Part shown: one piece after another, positions 51,111 through 61,100 of the stretch | How positions within the stretch are numbered: position 1 is the first letter of the stretch | How the letters are laid out: every line of letters starts with the position of its first letter | Assembly: GCF_003182475.1 (NCBI RefSeq) | Contig: NZ_QGTS01000002.1 | Location: forward strand, 203,654 to 267,653 | DNA from: Mangrovibacter plantisponsor | Lineage (GTDB): Bacteria > Pseudomonadota > Gammaproteobacteria > Enterobacterales > Enterobacteriaceae | Direction: 5' to 3' | Length of the DNA stretch: 64,000 nt | The notes under the pieces: generated by a model | What the model was told of the DNA's origin: nothing | Database searches by the model: none | The model's input: the letters and a program-made list of their open reading frames with translations, nothing else | Program-made: the position numbers and the translations under genes

Positions 51111-51830
51111 ATGATGGCCTTATTAGGTTTTGGCGAAAATGGTTGGGGGCCGCTGATTGTGAGCGCTGCCTGCATGACCTTTTTGTTGTCGCTGGCAGCG
51201 CTGGTGGTCGGTGCGGTGGTGGGCAGTGGTGTTGCCGCCGCCAAGCTTTCACCCGTTAAGCTAATGCGTGTCGCCGGAGAAGGGTACTCGGTGGTGTTTC
51301 GTGGCATCCCCGAGCTACTGATCCTCTACCTGTTTTATTTTGGCGGCTCGGGCGTTGTGACCTGGGCGGGCCATCTGTTTGGTGCCAGCGGTTTTATTGA
51401 AGTTCCGCCTTTTTTGATTGGTGCACTGGCAATTGGCCTGATTTCTGGCTCGTACCAGGGGGAGGTGTTCCGTGCCGCCCGCCTTGCCGTGTCCCACGGT
51501 GATATTGAAGCCGCACAGGCCATGGGCATGCTGCCCTGGTGTATTCGCCGCCGCATTGTCGCACCACAAATTATCCGTTATGCCTTACCGGCTATGTCCA
51601 ATATTTGGCAAATGACTCTGAAAGATTCCGCGCTGATTTCGGTGACCGGGGTGGTTGAGCTGATGCGGGCAAGCCAGGTGGCAGCAGGTTCCACACACCA
51701 GTATTTCACTTTTTACCTGGTGGGTGGCGGCTGTTACCTGGTGTTGACGGTGTTATCCAACAGCGCGTTTAAACGGGCTGAACAGCGCATGGGGCGTGGC
51801 TGGCAAGGCCATGGCGCCGCGCAGTATTAA
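51111..51830 (+). CDS. amino-acid ABC transporter permease 1
   Basis: HisQ/HisM-family inner-membrane permease (239 aa) with about five helices and the cytoplasmic EAA loop (SHGDIEAAQAMGMLPWCIRR, RIVAPQIIRYALP). GAGGGG precedes the ATG; a second ATG follows at once. Second gene of the transporter operon. Confidence 0.93.
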   Translation: MMALLGFGENGWGPLIVSAACMTFLLSLAALVVGAVVGSGVAAAKLSPVKLMRVAGEGYSVVFRGIPELLILYLFYFGGSGVVTWAGHLFGASGFIEVPPFLIGALAIGLISGSYQGEVFRAARLAVSHGDIEAAQAMGMLPWCIRRRIVAPQIIRYALPAMSNIWQMTLKDSALISVTGVVELMRASQVAAGSTHQYFTFYLVGGGCYLVLTVLSNSAFKRAEQRMGRGWQGHGAAQY

Positions 51831-51841
51831 CGGGAGTGGCG

Positions 51842-52591
51842 ATGATTGATTTTGCGTTTCTCAGCGAAACCTTTGTAAAACTGCTGGGGGCTTTGCCAGT
51901 CACCCTGGGGTTGTTTTTCAGCTCTCTGGCAGTGGGCGGCTGCCTGGCACTGGTGGTGCTTGCCATGCGGATGAGCCGCTTTCGGCTGCTCAGCGGGTTC
52001 GCCCGGCTGTACATTCTGGTGTTTCGCGGCTCCCCGTTGCTTATCCAGTTGTTTCTTATCTATTACGGCCTGGGTCAGTTCAGCGCGATACGCCACAGTT
52101 TTGTCTGGCCGGTTCTGCGTGAACCCTTTACCTGTGCCGTGCTGGCACTGGCACTGTGTACCGCCTCTTATACTGCGGAAATTCTGCGTGGCGCATTGCT
52201 GGCCGTTCCGCCCGGGCAGGTTGAAGCAGGAAAAGCGTGTGGCATGTCGCGCTGGCTGTTATTCCGCCGGGTAATTGGGCCAGTGATGCTGCGTTATGCG
52301 TTACCCGCCTGGTCCACCGAAGCCATTTTACTGGTGAAATCCACCGCGCTGGCAAGCCTTGTTACGGTATGGGATGTCACTGGCGTGGCTCAGCAAATAA
52401 TTCAGCGCACCTACCGCACCATGGAGGTGTTTGTTTGTGCTGCGCTGATTTACCTGATTCTGAATTTCCTGATAGTGCAAATTTGGCGTGCGCTGGAAAA
52501 CGCCCTCACACCGAACTTTCGCCGGGCTCAGGCGCGGGCTGCTGCCCGCGCACCTGCCGGGCTGAACAGCAGTAAGGGAGAAAAATCATGA
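51842..52591 (+). CDS. amino-acid ABC transporter permease 2
   Basis: Partner HisM-type permease (249 aa). EAA loop VPPGQVEAGKACGMSRWLLF, then RRVIGPVMLRYALPAW. The ATG at 51842 with CGGGAG 5 bases upstream is preferred to an in-frame GTG two codons earlier. Confidence 0.93.
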   Translation: MIDFAFLSETFVKLLGALPVTLGLFFSSLAVGGCLALVVLAMRMSRFRLLSGFARLYILVFRGSPLLIQLFLIYYGLGQFSAIRHSFVWPVLREPFTCAVLALALCTASYTAEILRGALLAVPPGQVEAGKACGMSRWLLFRRVIGPVMLRYALPAWSTEAILLVKSTALASLVTVWDVTGVAQQIIQRTYRTMEVFVCAALIYLILNFLIVQIWRALENALTPNFRRAQARAAARAPAGLNSSKGEKS

Positions 52592-53364
52592 CCGCCATCC
52601 AACAGCCGGTACTGGCTGTGCAGAATATCCGTAAGTCATTCGGCGACCATACTGTTTTAAAAGGCATTTCACTGTCTGCCAACAAAGGTGATGTTATTTC
52701 CGTTCTGGGTGCCAGCGGGTCGGGTAAAAGTACTTTTTTACGCTGTATCAATTTGCTGGAAGTACCCGACGGCGGTGAAATTCAGGTTGCCGGTGAAACC
52801 ATTATTGTCGACGCCAAAGCACACCGGCACGGGCACTCTGCCAGCCGTCACCAAATTGAGCAGTTGCGTACCCGGGTTGCCATGGTGTTCCAGAGCTTTA
52901 ACTTGTGGTCGCACCGCACTGTGCTGGAAAACGTCATGGAAGGCCCGCGCTATGTGCTGAAACGCCCGCTGGCGGAGTGTAAGGCGCAGGCCGAACATTT
53001 GCTCAACCAGGTTGGACTGTACGCCCGCAAAGATTACTACCCGGAACAACTTTCTGGTGGCCAGCAACAACGGGTGGCCATCGCCCGGGCGCTGGCAATG
53101 GATCCGGAAGTGATTTTGTTTGATGAACCTACCTCGGCACTGGATCCGGAACTGGTGGGCGAAGTACTCAATGTCATGCGTGTTCTGGCCGATGAAGGGC
53201 GCACCATGCTGGTCGTGACCCACGAAATGGGCTTCGCGCGCAATGTGGCAAACCGGGTGGTGTTTATGCATGAAGGCAATATCGAGTGCGAAGGTGATCC
53301 GGATACGCTGTTTACCCGGCATGCCAGCCCGCGTTTCGACCAGTTTATTTCCCGAATGGGGTAA
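52588..53364 (+). CDS. amino-acid ABC transporter ATP-binding protein
   Basis: HisP/GlnQ-type ATPase (258 aa). Walker A LGASGSGKSTFLRC, Q-loop MVFQSFNLWSH, signature LSGGQQQRVAIARAL, Walker B VILFDEPTSALD and switch histidine VVTHEMGF. ATGA overlap with permease 2. Confidence 0.96.
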   Translation: MTAIQQPVLAVQNIRKSFGDHTVLKGISLSANKGDVISVLGASGSGKSTFLRCINLLEVPDGGEIQVAGETIIVDAKAHRHGHSASRHQIEQLRTRVAMVFQSFNLWSHRTVLENVMEGPRYVLKRPLAECKAQAEHLLNQVGLYARKDYYPEQLSGGQQQRVAIARALAMDPEVILFDEPTSALDPELVGEVLNVMRVLADEGRTMLVVTHEMGFARNVANRVVFMHEGNIECEGDPDTLFTRHASPRFDQFISRMG

Positions 53365-53370
53365 AGATTA

Positions 53371-54876
53371 ATGAGTGAAATAAGAGAGTGGGGCGACACA
53401 CCCGCCACCTGGCAGGACGTGGTTGCCGTAGCACAGCATGGCGCGCAACTGCAGTTAAGTGAAGCAGCCTGGCAGCGCATGCAAAATGCCCGGCAAATCG
53501 TGGAAGAAATTGTCGCCAGCGGCCAGCCTGCTTATGGGATTAATACCGGGCTGGGAGCGTTATGTAATGTGATTTTACCGCCAGAGGCATTAAGCCAGTT
53601 GTCGCGTAACACGTTGATGAGCCACGCTTGTGGTGTCGGGCCGTTACTCAGTGTGGCGCAAACCCGGGCCATTATGTGTGCGGCAGTGGCCAACTACAGC
53701 CTGGGGTATTCCGGTATTTCTCCGGATGTTGTCCGGGCGTTGCTGGCGTTTATCAATCATGGCATTACGCCGGAAGTGCCCTCTCAGGGTTCTGTCGGGT
53801 ATTTGACCCATATGGCGCATATTGGCCTGGCCCTGACTGGTATGGGCTTTGTGGACTGGCAGGGGAAACGCTGGCTGGCCGGTGATGCGCTGGCAGAGCA
53901 GGGTATTACTGCGGTGAACCCGGGGGCGAAAGACGGTCTGTGCCTGGTGAATGGCACACCCTGCATGACAGGTCTGAGTTGCCTGGCGCTGGGTGAAGCG
54001 AAGCAATTAATGGACTGGGCCGATGTCACCGGAGCCATGAGTGTAGAAGCACTGAAAGGCCAACTGGCAGCGTTCGATGAACGTGTACTGGCGCTGAAAT
54101 CCAGCCCCGATGTCAGTGCCACCGGCCAGCGGTTACGGGCAATGCTGCACGGCAGCGCCTGGCTGGCTGAAAACCAGGGGGTACGTACCCAGGATGCGCT
54201 CAGTCTGCGCTCTATTCCGCAAATTCATGGTGCCAGCCGTGCACAGTGGCGGCATGTGGAAACCCAGGTGAACCAGGAACTTAATGCCGCAACCGACAAC
54301 CCGCTGGTGCTGGGCGAACCCGGTAACTGGCAGGTGGTTTCTCAGGCGAACCCACATGGTGAATCGGTGGCGATGGCCGCAGATTTGCTGGCAATTGCGC
54401 TGGCGGAGACCGGCAGTGTGGCAGAGCGCCGCCTTGACCGGCTGATTAATCCACTGGTCAGTGAACTTCCTCCTTTCCTGGTGGCAAAACCCGGGGTTAA
54501 TTCCGGCATGATGATAGCCCAGTATGTGGCGGCATCTCTGTGCGGTGAGAACCGGCGGCTGGCACAACCCGCAGTGCTGGATAATTACATTACCTCGGGT
54601 TTACAGGAAGACCACCTGAGTATGGGCACCAGTGCGGCACTCAAGCTCTTGCAGGTGTGCGATAACACCTGGCAGATTCTGGGCATTGAATATTTGCTGG
54701 CAGCACAGGCGCTGGAGTTGATTGGCACCTCCCGCCTGGCTCCGGGTACGGTTCAGGCCGTAACATTGCTGCGCCGCGAAGTGGCCTTTTGGGTTGAGGA
54801 CCGGTGGCTGGCGCCAGAAATGAAAAAGACCGTACAAATAATGCGTAATACTCCTGCCGAAAATATTTCCCGTTAA
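53371..54876 (+). CDS. histidine ammonia-lyase-like protein lacking the MIO Ala-Ser-Gly triplet
   Basis: A 501-aa aromatic amino acid lyase-family protein, in place of hutH, 6 bases after the transporter ATPase. Conserved family segments: AYGINTGLGAL (Tyr53 of P. putida HAL numbering), RNTLMSHACGVG (His83), GLCLVNGTP (Asn195), QDALSLRSIPQIHGA (Gln277 and Arg283), LQEDHLSMGTSAALKL (Glu414). However the cofactor region reads GSVGYLTHMAHIGLALTG where normal enzymes have GSVG-ASGDLAPLSH; the best alignment removes exactly Ala-Ser-Gly, the residues that cyclise to MIO. Tyr280 aligns with Leu and Phe329 with Pro. The frame is intact, so it is not a simple pseudogene. Normal lyase activity is doubtful. 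It may be the counterpart of the second, nonfunctional hutH copy of Pseudomonas hut loci. Confidence 0.85.
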   Translation: MSEIREWGDTPATWQDVVAVAQHGAQLQLSEAAWQRMQNARQIVEEIVASGQPAYGINTGLGALCNVILPPEALSQLSRNTLMSHACGVGPLLSVAQTRAIMCAAVANYSLGYSGISPDVVRALLAFINHGITPEVPSQGSVGYLTHMAHIGLALTGMGFVDWQGKRWLAGDALAEQGITAVNPGAKDGLCLVNGTPCMTGLSCLALGEAKQLMDWADVTGAMSVEALKGQLAAFDERVLALKSSPDVSATGQRLRAMLHGSAWLAENQGVRTQDALSLRSIPQIHGASRAQWRHVETQVNQELNAATDNPLVLGEPGNWQVVSQANPHGESVAMAADLLAIALAETGSVAERRLDRLINPLVSELPPFLVAKPGVNSGMMIAQYVAASLCGENRRLAQPAVLDNYITSGLQEDHLSMGTSAALKLLQVCDNTWQILGIEYLLAAQALELIGTSRLAPGTVQAVTLLRREVAFWVEDRWLAPEMKKTVQIMRNTPAENISR

Positions 54877-54881
54877 TATTA

Positions 54882-54910
54882 AAAACTGCTCAGCTTGCCT
54901 GAGTAGTTTT
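54882..54910 (+). terminator. terminator of the transporter-hutH-like operon
   Basis: AAAACTGCTCAG (54882-54893) pairs with CTGAGTAGTTTT (54899-54910), one G-U pair, loop CTTGC; ends in TTTT. Confidence 0.85.
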
Positions 54911-55163
54911 CCAATTAAAACAAGCCTGATATTTTCCCACTCTTTATAGTGTTATTTTCCTATTATCCAATGGCACGAATTGGGTTACTTCCTTTGGCTT
55001 ATTCATGCCCTAACACAAATTGATTATTTGAATTTCTTGTGTTTTATTTAAATGGAGTAAAACGGTTTTTTATTGCTTTCTTTAGAGTCTGGATGCTCAA
55101 GGGAGAACACAGCATGTAGTGTTCTTGCAGCGGCTCTTTTCTATTCTGTGATGAGTAAACAAT
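54911..55163 (+). promoter_or_regulatory. AT-rich upstream region of the adhesin gene
   Basis: 253 bases, AT-rich, presumably with the adhesin promoter. An inverted repeat AGAACAC (55104-55110) / GTGTTCT (55119-55125) with 8-base spacer lies 39 bases before the start, and could be an operator or a leader hairpin. No clear -35/-10 pair was chosen. Confidence 0.4.
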
Positions 55164-58100
55164 ATGGCTCTGCACTCTTTGCGTAATGGCATACGCTACA
55201 TGGCGTATGAGCGACGTCTGATGTTTGATGCGGCTGCTGTTGCGACGGCGGAGAATACACTCACACCTGAAAACAGCGATGCCGCGGCAAGCCAGGACAC
55301 TACACAGGATAACGCGCACCACACCAGTACTGACAGCAACGATCTGGCTCAGGTGGTGGCAAATATTGACACCAGTGCAGAGAAACACCAGGTCTATTTT
55401 ATTGATGCGTCTGTGCCAGATAAAGAAACACTGATTAATCAAATTCCTGCTGATGCAGAAGTCTATATTCTTGATGCAAATAAAGATGGCCTGAATCAAA
55501 TAGCCGATATTCTTTCCGGGAAAGAAAATATTGATGCGGTTCACATTATCTCCCATGGCGCCAGTGGCGAAATTGAGTTAGGGAACACGGTTATTACAGC
55601 TGATAATTTTGCTGATTATTCAGTGGCGCTAAATACAATTAACGCAGCGCTTAATAGTTCGGCAGATATATTATTATATGGTTGTAATGTTGGTGATGAT
55701 AACGGTCTGAATTTATTGCAGGCATTGTCGGCCTCACTGGATGCCGATATCGCGGCCTCTGATGACACAACAGGTGCGGATGGTGACTGGGTACTGGAAA
55801 CCCAGGTGGGTGACGGAACCATAGATACCGCATCACTGGCTCCCACTCACTGGTTAGGCAACCTGCTCATTGGCCTGAATACGCCGCCGGTGGCGGTAGC
55901 CGATGTCGCGGTGGTGGATGAAGACGCGTCAACCGTAATTAACGTGCTGGGTAATGATACCGACCTGGAAGGCAATGCGCTTACCGTAACCAGTGCGTCA
56001 GCGCTGTTTGGCAAGGTGACCATTAATGCCAACGGCACCCTGAACTACACGCCAAACGCCAATTTCTTCGGCGTCGATACCATCACTTATATGATTCGCG
56101 ACAGTGGCGGTTTGTATGCCCTGGCTCCTGGCATCGTGACTGTTACGGTAAACCCGGTCAATGACTTACCCACTATATCCTTGCCTGTTATTAATCTGTT
56201 GCAGGAAGACACCCCGCTTATCTTCGCCAGTGCGCTGGGCACACAAATCAGTATTGGTGATATCGACGGGAGTATTGCACAGCTTTCCCTTTCTGTGCCT
56301 GTGGGGACATTAACTCTGTCGCAAACCGCTAACCTGAGTTTCAGCCAGGGCGATGGGGTAAACGACAGCCAGATAACCATCAAAGGCAATATTGAAGACA
56401 TTAATGCGGCGCTGAATGGCCTGATCTATACCCCGGACGCAGACTATAACGGCCCGGTAACGATTACGATTGGGTTAACCGACACGCTGTTATCTATTCC
56501 CCTGAGTTTTTCTCTGCCCATTGGGATCGCGCCGGTGGCGGATATTGTGAACGATACCGTTACCGCAGGAACTGGCGCGCCTGTCAGCTTCAACGTGATG
56601 GCGAATGATACTTTTGAAAACATCAATGCGAAGGTGACATCCTGGTCCAACCCGGCACACGGAACAGTAACCATTGATGCCGCGGGTAATGCGATTTACA
56701 CGCCCAACAGTGGCTACCTGGGTAACGACTCCTTCACTTATACCGTAACCAGTAACGGCACCACAGAAACCGCGACTGTCACTATTAATGTGGTTGACCT
56801 TAACCATGCGCCGGTTGCCGGTAATGACAGCGCGACAACCGCAGAAGACACCGCCATAACGGTGAATGTACTGGCTAATGACACCGACGCCGATGGTGAC
56901 ACGCTGACCATCACTTCCGCCAGCGCCAGCCACGGTACGGTAGTGATTAATGCCAATGGCACACTGACTTATACCCCGTCTGCCAATTTCTATGGCACGG
57001 ATTCGGTCACTTACACGATAAGCGATGGCCATGGTGGCACGGCAACCGGCACGCTGGCGCTGACAGTGACGGCGGTGAACGATAACCCGGTGGCAGTGAA
57101 CGACAGCGCCACCACCGCCGAAGATACCCCGGTGACGGTAAATGTGCTGGCGAACGACAGCGATGTGGATGGCGACAGCCTAACCGTTACCGCCGCCAGC
57201 GCCGGGCACGGTACGGTGGTGATCAACGCTAACGGCACACTCACTTATACCCCGGCGGCGAATTATAACGGTACCGATACCGTCACTTATACAATAAGCG
57301 ACGGGCATGGCGGTACGGCAACCGGCACCCTGGCGCTGACAGTGACGGCGGTGAATGATGCCCCGGTGGCAGTGAGCGACAGCGCCACCACCGCCGAAGA
57401 CACCCCGGTGACGGTGAATGTGCTGGCGAACGACAGCGATGTGGATGGCGACAGTTTAACGGTGACAGCCGCCAGCGCCGGGCACGGCACGGTGGTGATC
57501 AATGCTAACGGCACACTCACTTATACTCCGGCGGCGAATTATAACGGCACCGATACCGTCACCTATACCATCAGCGACGGGCATGGCGGTACGGCAACCG
57601 GAACCCTGGCGGTGACTATAACAGCGGTAAATGATAACCCGGTGGCAGTGAACGACAGCGCCACCACCGCCGAAGACACCCCGGTCACGGTAAATGTGCT
57701 GGCGAACGACAGCGATGTGGATGGCGACAGTTTAACGGTGACAGCCGCCAGCGCCGGGCACGGCACGGTGGTGATCAACGCCAATGGCACACTGACCTAT
57801 ACCCCGAATGCCAATTACAACGGCACTGATACCGTCACCTATACCATCAGCGACGGGCATGGCGGTACGGCAACCGGCACCCTGGCGGTGACTATAACAG
57901 CGGTCAATGATAACCCCGTGGCAGTGAACGACAGCGCCACCACCGCCGAAGACACCCCGGTCACGGTAAATGTGCTGGCGAACGACAGCGATGTGGACGG
58001 CGACAGTTTAACCGTTAGTGCCGCCAGCGCCGGGCATGGCACGGTGGTGATCAACGCTAACGGCACGCTCACCTATACCCCGAATGCTAATTACAACGGT

Positions 58101-61100
58101 ACCGATACCGTCACCTATACCATCAGCGACGGCCATGGCGGTACGGCAACCGGCACCCTGGTGGTGACTATAACAGCGGTAAATGATAACCCCGTGGCAG
58201 CCAACGACAGCGCCACCACCGCAGAAGACACCCCGGTGACGGTGAATGTGCTGGCGAACGACAGCGATGTGGATGGCGACAGCCTTACCGTGAGCAGTGC
58301 CAGCGCCGGGCATGGCACAGTGGTGATCAATGCCAACGGCACAATCACTTATACCCCGGCTGCGAATTACAATGGCACAGACACGGTCACGTATACCGTT
58401 AGCGATGGCAACGGCGGTACGGCAACAGCAACGCTGTCCGTTACCGTTACACCGGTAAATGACGCCCCGGTCGCCGGAACGGTGAGTGCCACAACGGCAG
58501 AAGATACCCCGGTCACCGTAGATGTATTCAGTAGTGCCTCGGATGCAGAAAACGATACTCTGAGTGTTACGGCAGCCAGTGCCGGGCACGGCACGGTGGT
58601 GATTAACGCTGATGGCACGCTTACCTATACCCCGAATGCCAATTACAACGGCAACGACACCATTACGTATACGCTCAGCGACGGCAACGGTGGCACGGTC
58701 ACCAGCACCGTAGCGCTGACCATTACTGCAGTGAACGATGCCCCGCAGGCCGGTTCGGTTGCGGCTCAGACCACCGCCGAAGATACCCCGGTGACGGTGA
58801 ATGTGCTGGCTGGCGCGACGGACCCCGACGGCGACACCCTGGCCGTGACTGCCGCCAGTGCCGGGCACGGCACGGTGGTGATCAACGGCGACGGTAGCGT
58901 CACTTATACGCCAGCCGCCAATTACAACGGCAGCGACGTGATCACCTACACCCTCAGTGACGGTAACGGCGGTACGGTCACCAGTACCGTTGCGGTGACT
59001 GTTACCCCGGTGAACGATGCCCCGCAGGTGGGGAATGTGACTGCGACGACAGATGAAGACACTCCGGTCACTGTGAATGTGCTGGCTGGCGCGACGGACC
59101 CGGACGGCGACACCCTGGCGGTAACCGCCGCCAGCGCCGGGCACGGCACGGTGGTGATCAACGGCAACGGCACGCTCACCTATACCCCGGCTGCCAATTA
59201 CAACGGCAGCGACGTGATTACTTACACTATCAGCGACGGTAACGGCGGCACGGTAACCAGCACTGTTGCGGTGACTGTTACGGCGGTGAATGATGCCCCG
59301 CTGGCCGGGACGGTTGCGCCACAGACCACTGCCGAAGACACCCCGGTGACCGTGAACCTGCTGAACAGCGCCAGTGACCCGGACGGCGATACCCTGGCGG
59401 TGACTGCGGCCAGTGCCGGGCACGGCACAGTCACTATTAACGGCGACGGTACGGTCACTTATACGCCCGCTGCCAACTACAACGGCAGCGACACCATTAC
59501 GTATACCCTCAGCGACGGCAACGGCGGCACGGTCACCAGCACCGTTGCAGTGACCATTACCGCAGTAAACGATGCGCCGCTTGCCGGAACCGTCGTACCA
59601 CAGACCACCGCCGAAGACACGCCTGTCACAGTGAATGTACTGGCCGGGGCGACGGACCCGGACGGCGACACCCTGGCGGTAACCGCCGCCAGCGCCGGGC
59701 ACGGCACGGTGGTGATCAACGGCGACGGTACGGTCACTTATACCCCGGCTGCCAATTACAACGGCAGCGACACCATTACGTATACGCTCAGCGACGGTAA
59801 CGGCGGCACGGTCACCAGCACTGTTGCGGTGACTGTTACGGCGGTGAATGATGCCCCGCTGGCCGGTACGGTTGCGCCACAGACCACCGCCGAAGACACC
59901 CCGGTGACGGTGAATGTACTGGCGGGCGCGACGGACCCGGATGGCGATACCGTAACCGTAAGCAGTGCCAGCGCCGGGCACGGCACAGTAGTGATTAACG
60001 GCGACGGTACCGTCACTTATACCCCGGCTGCCAATTACAACGGCAGCGACACCATTACGTATACGCTCAGCGACGGTAACGGCGGCACGGTCACCAGTAC
60101 GGTTGCTATCACTATTACGGCAGTGAACGATGCCCCGCTGGCGGGGTCAGTCACACCACAAACCACTGCTGAAGACACCCCGGTGACTGTGAATGTGCTG
60201 GCTGGCGCGACGGACCCGGACGGCGACACCCTGGCCGCGACTGCCGCCAGTGCCGGGCACGGCACGGTGGTGATTAACGGCGACGGTACGGTGACTTATA
60301 CCCCGGCGGCGAACTACAACGGCAGCGACACCATTACGTATACGCTCAGCGACGGCAACGGCGGCACGGTGACCAGCACCGTAGTGGTGACTGTCACGGC
60401 AGTGAACGATGCCCCACAGGCCGGTACTGTTGCGCCACAGACCACCGCCGAAGACACCCCGGTGACGGTGAATGTACTGGCGGGCGCGACGGATCCGGAC
60501 GGCGATCCCCAGGCGGTGACTGCGGCCAGCGCCGGGCATGGCACCGTGGTGATTAACGGCGACGGCACCGTCACTTATACCCCGGCGGCGAACTACAACG
60601 GCAACGACACCATTACGTATACCCTCAGCGACGGTAACGGCGGCACGGTCACCAGCACCGTTGCAGTGACTGTTACGGCAGTGAACGATGCACCGCAGGC
60701 GGGAACAGTCAACGCGGCCACCGATGAAGACACCCCGCTAACCGTCAATGTGCTGGCCAGTGCTTCAGATCCTGACGGAGACACCCTGGTGGTGACTGCC
60801 GCCAGTGCCGGGCACGGCACGGTGGTAATCAACGGCGATGGTACGATCACCTATACGCCAGCCGCCAACTACAACGGCAATGACACCATCAATTACATTA
60901 TCAGCGATGGTAAAGGCGGCACAGTCAGTGCCACTGTTGCTATCACCGTAAATGCAGTTAACGACACGCCCCAGGCGGGTAACGATGAAGCCACCACGGT
61001 CGAGAATGTGCCCGTTGTTGTGAATGTTCTGGAAAACGACAGTGATGCCGATGGCGATACACTGACCGTGACCGCAGCCAGTGCAGACCACGGGATAGTG

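Noticed and set aside
53785..53825. Frameshift or sequencing error as cause of the missing MIO triplet
   Set aside because: Flanking codons are in frame and well conserved on both sides, the gap is exactly nine bases, and other active-site residues also differ. A precise 9-base loss cannot be excluded entirely, but an error is unlikely.
55151..55186. 11-codon upstream frame overlapping the adhesin start
   Set aside because: Too short to judge, no ribosome site stronger than the main start; a chance frame is the simplest explanation.
58008..59981. 657-aa minus-strand open frame inside the adhesin gene (and a 502-aa one at 62376-63884)
   Set aside because: They are antisense shadows of the 279-bp repeat: a period divisible by three and biased codons keep the reverse frame free of stops. 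Their translations are repetitive and match no family; the plus-strand frame has continuous recognisable domains.
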